NCBI GenBank assembly: GCA_002238825.1
Contig: MPNC01000003.1
Span: 1-64,000 of the forward strand
DNA length: 64,000 bases
Source: SAR202 cluster bacterium bin87
GTDB lineage: Bacteria; Chloroflexota; Dehalococcoidia; Lucifugimonadales; UBA3495
Reading direction: 5' to 3'
Shown here in pieces: positions 1 through 8,991 of this stretch (positions within the stretch are counted from its first letter, which is position 1; each line of letters starts with the position of its first letter). The notes below the pieces were generated by a model. That model worked only from the letters and a program-made list of their open reading frames with translations. It did no database searches and was not told the DNA's origin. The position numbers and the translations under genes are program-made.

Positions 1-59
1 GGCCCAGGCTTAATTTGCTGCCCGGCATCAAACTGATGCCGCCCCGTCCCACATGACCA

Positions 60-626
60 CTACCGCTCCGACCAACGGTAATGGCCCATCCCGGTGACTA
101 CTGCCAACGCCCGGTAGACCTCGGGCAGCTTCATCTTCCGTCGCAAGGCGACCTGGAGGCGTATTGCGGCCTGATGCAGGGTGAGCAGCGCCGAAACCGC
201 CATCACGATCACCAGCCCGGGTTCGATGGCGGTGACCAGATCACCGGCTCCGTAGGCAATTGCACCAGCCACGATCAGCATCAGCGGCGGCGCCCAGTAA
301 ACCGATTTGCGTCGCCGGTAGTTGTAGCTGATGATTATCGCCAGCAATGCTACCAAGATCGGGCCTACCATCAGGGCCGACGCCTGCAATAGAGACACCG
401 CATAGAGATATTCACTCGTGGGCGGCACCAGCAGCGCGATGGCACCGACGCCGGTCACCGCTTCCCCGGTGCCGTCCAGCACCACCCACGGTAGCGCCAT
501 CGCCGCCAGGGGAATCAAGGTAGCCACGAAGGCAGTGATCCTCATGATCAGGGTGATCAGTTCACGGTTCCTGGTCTGATCACGATTCCCCGACTGCATG
601 GTGCGGCTCCGCTCTCTCATTGTCAT
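60..626 (-). CDS. Four-helix integral membrane protein of unknown function
   Basis: A 188-residue protein with a charged N-terminus and about four hydrophobic segments (roughly residues 23-47, 58-75, 80-100 and 112-150). A short RRRK loop lies between segments three and four, and the C-terminus is basic. I do not recognise a family. Its ATG overlaps the stop of the upstream gene by four bases (ATGA), so the two are probably translationally coupled and may form one membrane complex. It is the last gene of the minus-strand run that contains the kinase/phosphatase/vWA triad. Membership in that operon is possible but not proven, because about 120 bases separate the pair from the Nudix gene. Confidence 0.7.
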   Translation of the reverse strand: MTMRERSRTMQSGNRDQTRNRELITLIMRITAFVATLIPLAAMALPWVVLDGTGEAVTGVGAIALLVPPTSEYLYAVSLLQASALMVGPILVALLAIIISYNYRRRKSVYWAPPLMLIVAGAIAYGAGDLVTAIEPGLVIVMAVSALLTLHQAAIRLQVALRRKMKLPEVYRALAVVTGMGHYRWSER

Positions 627-1324
627 CTGGCCTCAAAGGGGGATCCCGTCGCCGCCCTGATGGTCTCGCTGGCGGCTCTGAACTCGCTTAACTGGGCATC
701 CAGTTCCAGGATGGCCGTCGGGACGTCCTGGAACGACGAGGTGTCAAAAACAAAATCGGTCCGCAGTTCCAGCTTGCGCAGACTCGCATCCATATCGTCC
801 AGTTGCTTTCCGATCGCCAGCGCCTTGGCCAGCGCCGAGTTAGCCTGGGCTTCCCACTGCCGGTACAGCGCGAGGTCCCGCTCGTCGTCCTGGCGGGCTT
901 TGGCTTTGGTTGCCGGGTCATTGATCCTATCGGTAAGCGCCTGTTGTGTCGCGAAGTAACCGGCGGCGCTGGCCTTGGCATTGTCGATCGCCGCCTCGAA
1001 CTTGACGTAGGCCAGCTTGGCATCGTCGTAACGCGGCTCCCACCGATCGATGAGCGCGTCAATGCTGGTGATCTTGGCGATCTCGGCAGTGGTGGGCTGG
1101 GAACCGACCTCCGAGGCGTTGCCACCCGAGGTACCACCGGCAAAGACACTCACGTCCCCCAACGCGCGGTTCATGTTCTCGGCCTGGTTTTCGGCCAGCT
1201 GCACAGAGTCAGACATCCTGGCCGCCTCGGTCTGGGTCACCTCCCCATATACCGTGAGGCCCGTGTAGGCAATGACCGCAACCACCACTGCGATCAGAGC
1301 GTATTTCAGCGTTCGTCTGATCAT
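623..1324 (-). CDS. Single-pass membrane-anchored coiled-coil protein
   Basis: A 233-residue protein with one N-terminal hydrophobic segment (about residues 8-27), then a long Ala/Asp/Glu/Lys-rich helical region (about 90-190) likely to form a coiled coil outside or along the membrane. No catalytic motif is visible and I do not recognise the family. A good ribosome site (GAGAGGAG) precedes the ATG. It overlaps the downstream four-helix membrane gene by four bases, so the two products are likely partners. Being downstream of the kinase/phosphatase/vWA triad, it could be an envelope target or sensor for that system; this is inference from order only. Confidence 0.7.
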   Translation of the reverse strand: MIRRTLKYALIAVVVAVIAYTGLTVYGEVTQTEAARMSDSVQLAENQAENMNRALGDVSVFAGGTSGGNASEVGSQPTTAEIAKITSIDALIDRWEPRYDDAKLAYVKFEAAIDNAKASAAGYFATQQALTDRINDPATKAKARQDDERDLALYRQWEAQANSALAKALAIGKQLDDMDASLRKLELRTDFVFDTSSFQDVPTAILELDAQLSEFRAASETIRAATGSPFEAR

Positions 1325-1445
1325 TGACTTCTCCTCTCAAAGAGCGTTTCAGTCGTGGATCCAGCAACCGTGCCCAACTGTCATCGACTGATCATCTATA
1401 GCAACCAACGTGGCGGGGAAGTCAGTTCGTGCCTCTCCAAGCCAT

Positions 1446-1952
1446 TCAGAAGGTTCCCCTGCAGGATCGACATCGGTACGCCTTATGGTGTGGGTCCTGG
1501 CGCAGGCGAACCGACGAACTCCCGCAGCGAGGGCAACGGTTGGGCAGCGGTTGTTTCTTGAGCTCTCTGTGCCGCTCCTTCAACTTCTCCCATGCTTCCA
1601 ACACCCGCCGGTCGCTTTTGAAGGCCAGATCACCGCTCCTCATCTTCTTCGGGTCACGGAACTTCACATCCAGGAATTCCCGGCGCTGGAAATGCAGCTT
1701 TCCACCCACCACCCGACCGGCGAACACCTTGGCCGTGCTGTCGCGGTTCACCCTGACGGTGGAGACGATCTCCACCGCCAGGCCGGTCTCCTCCCGGGTT
1801 TCCCGTCGGGCGGCGTGCTTGCTCCTCTCACCGGAATCCACGAAACCGCCGGGCAGCGACCATTTGCCCTTCTCCGTGCCATAGCCCCGTTGAATGAACA
1901 GGATCTCCCCGCGGCCGTTCTCAACCAGGCAAAACGCTCTTCTTCTGGGCAT
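1446..1952 (-). CDS. Nudix hydrolase with C-terminal zinc ribbon
   Basis: A 168-residue protein. A complete Nudix box (G-x5-E-x7-REUxEExGU) spans about residues 35-58, preceded by the usual KGKWSLPGG. Nudix enzymes hydrolyse nucleoside diphosphates linked to another group, such as ADP-ribose or NAD derivatives; the substrate here cannot be read from sequence. The C-terminus (about 139-168) is a CxxC...CxxC zinc ribbon. Its RLRQD and RCRSC segments match a ribbon in the adjacent kinase protein closely, so the module seems to have been copied between neighbours. The gene starts 27 bases after the kinase stop and probably belongs to the same operon. Confidence 0.88.
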   Translation of the reverse strand: MPRRRAFCLVENGRGEILFIQRGYGTEKGKWSLPGGFVDSGERSKHAARRETREETGLAVEIVSTVRVNRDSTAKVFAGRVVGGKLHFQRREFLDVKFRDPKKMRSGDLAFKSDRRVLEAWEKLKERHRELKKQPLPNRCPRCGSSSVRLRQDPHHKAYRCRSCRGTF

Positions 1953-1979
1953 CGGACATCTCGCTACATTCGTCTGGTT

Positions 1980-4385
1980 TCACAGCCGCGCCAGGCGGTC
2001 CGCCAGATCGGCTAGTCGTTCCCGCTGCGCTACGTGACTGGTCCAGCGCAGTGGTATTGCCGAAGCGCCATAACGGGCACCCAAAACCGCGCCGGCCAAG
2101 GCGGCGTTCGTGTCCGTGTCTCCGCCTGCGTTCACCAGCGCTACCAGCGCTTCCTCGAAGTCCAGCGGCGCGGTAACTGCCCACAGGCCCGCCTGCATCG
2201 TCATCACGGTGTGGCCGCGGACCCCTCGCCTTTGGCCACCGCGCATCCATCTGGTATCCCCAGGCGCGGACCTTCCCCGCATGGCGGACTCCAGAAGTCC
2301 TGTGGGAACTCCGGCCTCCCGAGCTTCGGCGATCAGGTCAGGACACCCATCGGCTCTGGCCGCAGCCAGCAACTCCTTCAGGTCGGGAACTGCGCCACTG
2401 ATCAGAACCGCGATGGCGGCGTTGACGATGACGCAGGACCACTGGCTGGCCGGCGCATAATGGGACACCGCGCAGGTGTCCGCAGTGTCGCTCACCAGCA
2501 GCTCCGGTTGGCGCCTCCGCGCGATGGCCACCGGCGCGCACCTCATGATGCCTCCATTGGGGGCAATCTCGCCCTTGGCGCGATAGACAGCGTAGGCGGC
2601 CACCGGCGGCGGGACCTTGTCCTTCAGCTGGTTGATGGATTGCCTGGTGGTCCGGCCCATTCCCCGTCCATTGAGCAGGCTCCAGGCCACCAGCCGCGCC
2701 GCGAAACGCTCAACCAGATCCCCGCCCTCCAGCAGCGCCTCGGCAAGCTCCACCGACTGCGCCGGATCGTCGTCCAGAGGCTTCGCCATCTCCGAGGGCT
2801 GTATTTCCCTCACCCCATGTGGGTAATGTTCCCGGATCCACCCCTCGGACTTCCCCTCTATTGCCAGGCCAAACAGGTTGCCGACCACCACTCCCAGCAT
2901 CAGGCCACGAGCCCGGTCCTCGATCCGACCGCCCTCGGGCGCTGTGGCTGTGGCGTCAGCGAGATATCGCACCAAGTTGGGGGTACGTCCCACCACCGGC
3001 TCCGTGGGGAGCATCTGGTCAGTGCCGCCGAACACCTTGTTGCACTTGGCACACCGGAATGGCCTTCCGCGCGAGTGCCAGTCCCGGCGCAGGCTGGCCT
3101 CCTGGCTCGCGCAGTTCGGGCATCTCTTGATCAGCGTCCTGCCGAACACCTCGTTGCAGCTCCGGCACCGCAGCGCGTTATAGCGCTTGAACCAATCCTG
3201 GCGCAGCCGGGCGTTCCTGCTCTTGCACTTGGGGCAAGCTCTCTCCATGGCGGGAAAAGCAGGGCGCGGAGCCCGGGGTCTCCGCGTAACCGGTGGCGCG
3301 GGCGGAGCCGGCGCTGGCCTCGGCGTCGAAGCCGTCCGTGGAACCGCCGCCGGTTGCGGTCCAACCTGCCAGACCGGCGGCGTGGCCGATACCCTGGGCG
3401 CAGGCTGTGCCGCTTGCTGCTCCGTGGGCGACACCGGATTCGGGTTCTGCTCCAGGATGCTGGCCCACGCGTCAGCGGTGGGACGACCGACGTGGGAAGC
3501 GCCCGGTGAGAATGCCTGACGGAAGGCGTTTTGCACCCGTTCCGGCATGGACCGCCAGCTCCGCACCTGCCCCGGCGTGGGGCGCCAGCGTCTTTCCCTG
3601 GGCTGGTGGGCAAAACGGTGGTCCTTGATTCGTTCCCTGATGTTGGACACCGCGTCATCAGCCGATGCGTCCACCCCCTGGTAAGGGTGGCTGCCGTTGC
3701 CCAGGAGCTGGTACAGCAGCACCGCAAGCGCGAAGTTGTCGCTGTCCTGGGACCGGAACTGCCGCCGGAAATCGTCGATCTCCGGCGCGGTGTACTCGGG
3801 ACTGCCCACCACGCATGGATACGGCTGGTGACCGGGCGGGCCCGGTATCTGGAAGCTGTCGCAGTCGATCAACATGACCGACCCGTCATCGCTCACCAGG
3901 ATGTTGGACGGGTTCACGTCCCCGATCCGCACGTGGATGGTGTGCAGCCAGCGGAATGCCTCGGCGATCTTCACGCCCAGCCGCGCCCGGTATTCGTACT
4001 CCTGCTGGCGCGCCGGCAGTTGCCGCCGCTCGTTGGCGCTGATGAAACGGTATGCCGTCCCGGCTCCCCGGGAAGCCTTCGGCATACGGTACCGGAGGCC
4101 GTCAGCGTCGGTCTGCAGAACATTGGGCCAGCTCAGCGCCTGCGCGTTCTGCGGAGGGTTGTCGCACATGGCCCGCAGCTTGGCCGCGCGTTCCGGCGTT
4201 GCGTGCTGCTGGTGCAGCACCTTGATGACCATACCGGAATCGTTGCGGTCCTCGTAAACCGCCCCCTCTCCACCGGCTCCAATCAGCTTCCCGATGCTCA
4301 GAGGACCCGATCTCGCCGGCGCCGGTCCGTTGGCCGGTTCCTCTCTCTTCCCGGCTCCCCTGAAACGGTCGATGAAACTGGTCAT
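1980..4385 (-). CDS. Protein kinase - zinc ribbon - ADP-ribosylglycohydrolase fusion
   Basis: An 801-residue protein starting at MTSFIDRF, 14 bases after the phosphatase stop. Residues 28-300 are a Hanks-type kinase: glycine loop GAGGEGAV (36-43), Lys55, catalytic loop IGDVNPSN (Asp156, Asn161) and DCD in place of DFG (Asp174). A Pro/Ala-rich linker follows (315-380), then two CxxC-CxxC zinc ribbons (about 384-411 and 422-449). Residues 487-800 match the ADP-ribosylglycohydrolase (DraG/ARH) family, with DDDP (538-541), NGGIMRCAP (610-618) and GGDTDTNAA (754-762), the last being the metal-binding signature. The protein could therefore phosphorylate targets and also remove ADP-ribose. It is the kinase of a TerY-type triad with the next two genes. 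Co-occurrence of all three modules in one chain is unusual. Confidence 0.9.
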   Translation of the reverse strand: MTSFIDRFRGAGKREEPANGPAPARSGPLSIGKLIGAGGEGAVYEDRNDSGMVIKVLHQQHATPERAAKLRAMCDNPPQNAQALSWPNVLQTDADGLRYRMPKASRGAGTAYRFISANERRQLPARQQEYEYRARLGVKIAEAFRWLHTIHVRIGDVNPSNILVSDDGSVMLIDCDSFQIPGPPGHQPYPCVVGSPEYTAPEIDDFRRQFRSQDSDNFALAVLLYQLLGNGSHPYQGVDASADDAVSNIRERIKDHRFAHQPRERRWRPTPGQVRSWRSMPERVQNAFRQAFSPGASHVGRPTADAWASILEQNPNPVSPTEQQAAQPAPRVSATPPVWQVGPQPAAVPRTASTPRPAPAPPAPPVTRRPRAPRPAFPAMERACPKCKSRNARLRQDWFKRYNALRCRSCNEVFGRTLIKRCPNCASQEASLRRDWHSRGRPFRCAKCNKVFGGTDQMLPTEPVVGRTPNLVRYLADATATAPEGGRIEDRARGLMLGVVVGNLFGLAIEGKSEGWIREHYPHGVREIQPSEMAKPLDDDPAQSVELAEALLEGGDLVERFAARLVAWSLLNGRGMGRTTRQSINQLKDKVPPPVAAYAVYRAKGEIAPNGGIMRCAPVAIARRRQPELLVSDTADTCAVSHYAPASQWSCVIVNAAIAVLISGAVPDLKELLAAARADGCPDLIAEAREAGVPTGLLESAMRGRSAPGDTRWMRGGQRRGVRGHTVMTMQAGLWAVTAPLDFEEALVALVNAGGDTDTNAALAGAVLGARYGASAIPLRWTSHVAQRERLADLADRLARL

Positions 4386-4399
4386 GACGATCGGTCCCT

Positions 4400-5200
4400 T
4401 CAGCCTTTCCTGATGCACACCGCGATGGTGCAATCGTCGGTCGCCTTGCCCGCGTCGCCCACTTTCCGGAGCAGCGCCTCCAACACGGCATCGGGAGTTG
4501 ACGCGAAGGATCGGTTCAGCGCCCGGTACAACGGGCTCCAGAACCGTTCGTAGGGCGCAGTTCCACGGGACAGCGCAACATCCTGAAGCCCATCGGTGAT
4601 GGCCGCCACGCACCTGACGCCGGAACCGGAAGTGACCGCGATTCGCGGCAAATTTCGCGGATTGGTCAGAAACTTGGTCTCGTTGGCGAACTCACCGTTG
4701 TCCGGCTTGCTCAACAGGCGCCATTCGTCACCGTCGCCGGCCACCACGCAACCGTCGCCCACGTGGGCCACACCAACCAGTCGCTCACTGGCCAGCGCCA
4801 GCATCACGGTGCAGGCGTAGTCGTTCACGTTGACCGCACCGGCCGACCGGTGCGCCGTGTCCATCACGCTTCGTCTCGCGCTGCGCACGGCACGCTGCAG
4901 GGCGCTCCGCAACAGATGTCCCTTGACGGCGATGGCTCGGTTCCGCTCAAGCTGACGAGCCAGGCTGGCAACCCCGGCAGCGCAGGCAGCCTTTGAGCCA
5001 AACTGGGAGTATCTGGCCGAACCGGCCCCATCGCTCACCGCCATGATCGCCGCCGGACCCAGACGCCCCAGAAACGACGTCGCCACCACCGCGCTGTCCT
5101 GGTTGGGTGTGCCGTCCTTCAGATGGCTGGCGCCCTGCCGGCTCGCGTGGCCGGTCTGAACGTTCAAACCTCGGCCGTGACTGCGGGTGTGTTCAGACAT
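4400..5200 (-). CDS. PP2C-family serine/threonine phosphatase
   Basis: A 266-residue PP2C-type phosphatase of the compact prokaryotic kind. Metal-binding motifs are present in order: NQDS (about residues 34-37), SDGAGSA (56-62), HVGDG (about 146-150), TDGLQ (about 203-207) and TDDCT near the C-terminus, so it is likely active. The start overlaps the end of the vWA gene by eight bases and the stop lies 14 bases before the kinase start, so the three are co-transcribed and probably co-translated. In related triads the phosphatase reverses the partner kinase and the vWA protein acts as scaffold. No membrane segment is present, so it is likely cytoplasmic. Confidence 0.9.
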   Translation of the reverse strand: MSEHTRSHGRGLNVQTGHASRQGASHLKDGTPNQDSAVVATSFLGRLGPAAIMAVSDGAGSARYSQFGSKAACAAGVASLARQLERNRAIAVKGHLLRSALQRAVRSARRSVMDTAHRSAGAVNVNDYACTVMLALASERLVGVAHVGDGCVVAGDGDEWRLLSKPDNGEFANETKFLTNPRNLPRIAVTSGSGVRCVAAITDGLQDVALSRGTAPYERFWSPLYRALNRSFASTPDAVLEALLRKVGDAGKATDDCTIAVCIRKG

Positions 5201-5936
5201 TGATGGTGGTCCAGTCGGTGGGCGGCAGGTTCACCGCCTCCCCAGGCGTGCTGCGCGATATCGCCGAGACCGACCGGCTCAGCCATACGAAGAAGTCGCT
5301 GAACCGCAGGCTGTCCAGCTGCTGGGGTTGGAATCGGGAGTTCGGATTGGGCAACACTCTCAACATCGCCTGCACCGCCTCCGCGTTCACCCCCACCTTG
5401 AAAATGGTCAACTGGCTCCCGCTCTCCATATCCACCAGACGCTGGTTGGCCCGCTCCATCTCATCGCGTGCGCTGGTGGGCAACCCGTCACTGAAGAGCA
5501 CCATGATGGGCCGGAAGTAGGGCACGCCACCCCGCCGGTACTGCTCCTCGCGGTCTTCCAGGAGGTCGCACCCCTGCTGGATGGCCAGGTGCATGTTGGT
5601 GGCCCCGCCCGCCCTCATGTTGGTTTTGCCGCGCTCGCTGACGGTGCTGAAATCCCGCTCCACCCTGGCCTCGGTGCTGAAGGACAACAACGCCACCTCC
5701 ACCCGGTTGCGCGCGATCTCGTCGTCGATGACGGCCTGGTACAGGTCGTCGACGCCGCGGTTCATCGCGTCAATGGGACGTCCCCCCATGGATCCGCTGC
5801 AGTCGGCGATGATCAGGACGGGACAGCGCGGCTCCGGGTTATCGGCAAACTCAAGGTCCCCCAGTTCATCCTCAAACAGCAGATCCTCTTCGTCCGGCGC
5901 ATCCTCGGGGAACCGTTCTTCCGTAACGTCGCTCAT
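5193..5936 (-). CDS. TerY-like von Willebrand factor A domain protein
   Basis: A 247-residue cytoplasmic vWA protein. An acidic N-terminus (residues 1-38) precedes the domain. The metal-ion-dependent adhesion site is intact: DCSGSMGG (about 45-52), a Thr in GGATNMHL (about 110-117) and Asp in LFSDGLPTS (about 147-155). Size and neighbours fit TerY, the vWA member of the TerY / PP2C / kinase triads known from tellurium-resistance-associated gene clusters. It overlaps the phosphatase gene by eight bases. It probably assembles kinase and phosphatase on a metal-dependent platform; that is inferred from the family, not visible here. Confidence 0.88.
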   Translation of the reverse strand: MSDVTEERFPEDAPDEEDLLFEDELGDLEFADNPEPRCPVLIIADCSGSMGGRPIDAMNRGVDDLYQAVIDDEIARNRVEVALLSFSTEARVERDFSTVSERGKTNMRAGGATNMHLAIQQGCDLLEDREEQYRRGGVPYFRPIMVLFSDGLPTSARDEMERANQRLVDMESGSQLTIFKVGVNAEAVQAMLRVLPNPNSRFQPQQLDSLRFSDFFVWLSRSVSAISRSTPGEAVNLPPTDWTTINV

Positions 5937-5989
5937 CAGATTTCTGCTCCTTCACGCATGGGAGACCATCACCGCCTCTATAACCCAAT

Positions 5990-6853
5990 TTATCGCCGAC
6001 CGCCAGAATCGCGCCGGCGGCTATGGGCGCTCCGATCATCAGGGCTCGCCTCCGCCTCGTAGCGTCCGACGATGCTGGTCACGTGTGGATAGAGCGGCAA
6101 CCGCTCCCTGCCATCCCACCAACGGAAGGATTCCAGCTCACGATCGTTGATCCTGGGTTCGCCTCCCGCGAGGACCAGCACCACCTTGTGGTCGTTGGAG
6201 CTCCCTTCGTTGGTGTAGTCAAAGAGACGCTCGGCACGATAGGCCTTCATGCCCAACTCTTCGCCCAACTCACGGCAGGCGGCCGTCAGCGCCGCCTCGC
6301 CCTGCTCCATCCCTCCGCCAGGGAGAGAATACTTATCATGGCCCTTGTCCCGAACCAGCAAATACCTGTCGTCCTTGACCACCAGCGCCGGGGCCCGCTG
6401 CTGCTTGCCTTGGCGCGCGCCACCGGTACGGCCGCGTTCCCCTTCAGCCGTATAATCTCTCTCCGGCCTGGCGTTGCCCCTCTTGATATCCGCCCAGAGG
6501 CGCAGCGCCTTCCGGTCTCCCCCGAAGGCCAGATCCTCCGGCCGTATCCTTTCAGGGTTGCGCCAGCGGACGTCCAGGCATTCTCTCTCCTGGAAACGTA
6601 GCCGGCCGCCCACCCGTTGACCAACGAACACCTGGATGGGCCGGGTATTGCCAGTGAACAGCCGGTGGGTGATCTTTACGATGACACCCGTCTCCTCCCT
6701 GGTCTCCCTGTAGGCGGCGTGCCGACTGCTCTCGCCGCGGTCCACCAGACCACCGGGCAGCGACCACTTGCCTTTTTCCTTACCGTACGCTCTTTGGACG
6801 AAGAGCACCTCGCCCTTCTCATTCTCAACCAGACAGAACGCCACGTCTCTCAT
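5990..6853 (-). CDS. Tandem two-domain Nudix hydrolase
   Basis: A 287-residue protein with two Nudix domains. The first (about 1-125) has a complete box around residues 34-57 and closely resembles the Nudix domain of the gene at 1446-1952 (both share VENxKGE/GRGE and KGKWSLPGG). The second (about 150-265) is a different subfamily with its own complete box (GGMEQGE ... RELGEELG, about 176-199). The C-terminal tail is basic and Ser/Arg-rich. It is the first gene of the operon, 53 bases before the vWA gene. Together with the downstream Nudix and glycohydrolase domains it suggests hydrolysis of an ADP-ribose-like product or signal; the substrate is unknown. Confidence 0.88.
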   Translation of the reverse strand: MRDVAFCLVENEKGEVLFVQRAYGKEKGKWSLPGGLVDRGESSRHAAYRETREETGVIVKITHRLFTGNTRPIQVFVGQRVGGRLRFQERECLDVRWRNPERIRPEDLAFGGDRKALRLWADIKRGNARPERDYTAEGERGRTGGARQGKQQRAPALVVKDDRYLLVRDKGHDKYSLPGGGMEQGEAALTAACRELGEELGMKAYRAERLFDYTNEGSSNDHKVVLVLAGGEPRINDRELESFRWWDGRERLPLYPHVTSIVGRYEAEASPDDRSAHSRRRDSGGRR

Positions 6854-7420
6854 ATCGACACTCTCTTCAACTCAACCCGCACAACGCGTACGAGCGATCC
6901 AGTGTGTCCGCATTATAGACCGCATCGCCACACCAGTGAATCTGACGCGGGATAACGTCGGAATCGATGCCGTGCAATGTTGAGCACCGGGATGCCTCTC
7001 CGTTCATCTACCCACTCACCATGCGCGTCAGCGGGTTGCCTAGATCAGTTCCAGAGGGCAAGGTGGTAATGCCTGTCGCCACGGGTTGAGGAGCAGAGAC
7101 CAGTCACGCACGGCATTGTCCTACGCATCGGAATCGGGAACGAAACTTACATCGACTTCCGCCGTCCAATTTCAAACGAGGTTGTTACACCCGCTCATCG
7201 TTGGAAATCAAGGGAGCCGGATTATCTCCAGGGCCCTGTCGATCGGCCTATCGATACCCGTCCAAGTTCGCGCAATAGGGTCATTACGTGAACCTCGCTG
7301 TGTCCGCCAGAAAGCTCGACGGCATGGCGCAGCACGTCTGCACCGGCAAGGCGGCAACGCGCTATCCCCGCTGGGCGGCGCGCGCTGGAGAACACCAACC
7401 CCTCAAGACCGCGAGGGAGT
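6854..7420. other. Non-coding gap upstream of the triad operon
   Basis: About 570 bases between the start of the double-Nudix gene and the end of the HEAT gene. It must hold the promoter of the minus-strand operon, but I could not pick a convincing -10/-35 pair. The only recognisable element is one copy of the dispersed repeat near 7250-7300. Confidence 0.5.
7245..7300 (-). repeat. Dispersed repeat copy D (NDPIART element)
   Basis: Contains TTCGCGCAATAGGGTCATTA exactly (about 7266-7285), also found near 25627 and 33202. On the minus strand one frame encodes RNDPIART in this copy and near-identical peptides in the others, so the repeats look like scraps of a small protein-coding gene. Confidence 0.6.
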
Positions 7421-8691
7421 TCATCCTGCTTCGGGCGCCGCAGACTGACGCCCGGGACCTCTGGCCAGGAAAGCCAGCGCGCCGCGGATCGCTTCGCGCA
7501 CCTCCTCAACTTCACCTTCGTCCTCCAGGGCGTCGGTGAGGACAGGGACGGCGCTCCCGTCGTCCAGGTGTCCCAGCTCCCGGGCGGCCGCGGCTCGCAC
7601 CGCCGCGTCACCGTCGCCCAGAGCGCTCAGCAAATGCGGCAGGGCATCCCGGTCAACCAGCGCGGGAAGAGCCAGAACCACCCGCAGTCGCCGCCGGGAG
7701 CAGGGGCTGCTCAACCACGCCAGCATATCGCCGGCGGTGATGGTATCCCCCAGTTGACGCAGGGCGCGCGCCGCCGCCGCCGCCAATTCCAGTTGCCCCT
7801 GCTCCACCGCCAGCCTGAGCATGGGCATGGCGCGAACCACGCCCATTCCGCCCAGTTTGCGGATGGCTGCTCGAGCGACAATATCGGGGCGGGAATGGAA
7901 TATGTTCCTGCGCACCAGGTCGATCAGGGCCTCCTCCGCCTGGGGACCGCCCAGTTCTACCAGGGACGACAGCGCTGCGATGCGCACGTGCCTTTCATAG
8001 TCGTCCAGCGCCCGGATCAAAGCCGGAACGGCCCGGCGGTCTCCGAGAAGGCCCAGTGCGTTGACCAGGTCCTCCCGCAGTCCCCGGCGTTCCTCGGCCA
8101 TGATGTTCGGCGCCCCCAGAGCGTCGATCAGGGCGGGGACGGCCCGGGGGTCTCCCAGGCTGTGCCCAGGGCAACGGCGGCCCGCTCCTGCACCACTCTG
8201 CTGGGGTCGCCCAGAGCATCCATGAGGGCGGGCACGGACGCCGCAGCTCCCAGCGTACCCAGGCTGGCGGCCGCCTGTCGCCGCCGGTGAGGTGGGCCAC
8301 GGCGGAGCGCTTCAAGCAGAACCGGCAGCGACTGCGGGGCGCCCAAGTCACCCGCGGCCACGGCGGCGGCGAACCGAACCTCCTCCTCAGGGTCCTGGAG
8401 CATGGGGAGCAGCGACGGCAGCGACGCCGGGGCCGAGAACGCCCGCAACGCGTCGGCGGCGTGGGACCGCACCAGGGCATCCGGGTCCCGGAGCGCCGCC
8501 GTCAGGCTCTCCACCGCCAACCGCTCCACGGCGGCAGGACCTGACCCCGGTGGCCCGCCCGGGTCGGGAACTGGCCGGATGGATAACCCCAGGGCACGGG
8601 CGGCGGCCCGCCGCGCCGGGGCCGACTCCGATTGCAGCAGGTCCACCAGGAAGTTGACCAGTTGTTCCTGTCCGTCGATGCCCAGCATCAT
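7421..8691 (-). pseudogene. HEAT-repeat protein, frameshifted
   Basis: Two minus-strand reading frames (8691-8128 and 8101-7421) together encode one HEAT/PBS-lyase-type repeat protein of about 420 residues, made of ~31-residue repeats such as DPxAxVRxxAAxALG and AVPALIDAL. The frame changes at about 8140-8155 in a run of C and G: the upstream frame runs into a stop after AWETPGP, while the other frame continues the same repeat as PRAVPALIDALG. One missing or extra base would restore the gene, so this is either a recent frameshift or a sequencing slip in a homopolymer. HEAT repeats mediate protein binding; no enzymatic domain is visible. Confidence 0.75.
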
Positions 8692-8791
8692 GGCGGCTTA
8701 GCGCCTTACCCGGCCGTTGTGGTGGGTCAGCGCCGGGACGATCTCCTCCGTTGGGTAACGGTTCAGCATCGGGCTCTCACTCTCGTCAACG

Positions 8792-8976
8792 TCAACTCGC
8801 CGGCGACGACGGTTCCGCGGACTGCCGTTCCTGGCGGACCCGTAGCCACCGCTCGGTTGCCCTTCGGATCAGCCAGTCGGGATCGCCGCCGCGGTCGCGC
8901 AGGTGCGGTTCCGCCCTGGGGTCTCCGGTCTCCGCCAGGGCCAGCATGGCCTCCCCAGTGGCGCGGGGACGCCGAC
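8792..8976 (-). pseudogene. C-terminal scrap of a second HEAT-repeat gene
   Basis: The minus strand here reads as about 60 residues ending in a stop at 8792, including ALAETGDPRAEPHL and DPDWLIRRATERWL, a typical HEAT repeat. It has no start of its own and stops matching at about 8976, where unrelated plus-strand sequence begins. It is probably the end of a HEAT gene truncated by rearrangement, next to the frameshifted HEAT gene. Confidence 0.55.
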
Positions 8977-8991
8977 GTAGGGCTTGCTACG

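Noticed and set aside
2034-3509. Long plus-strand ORF over the kinase gene
   Set aside because: Antisense shadow of a well-supported coding gene, with atypical Arg/Gly/Pro composition.
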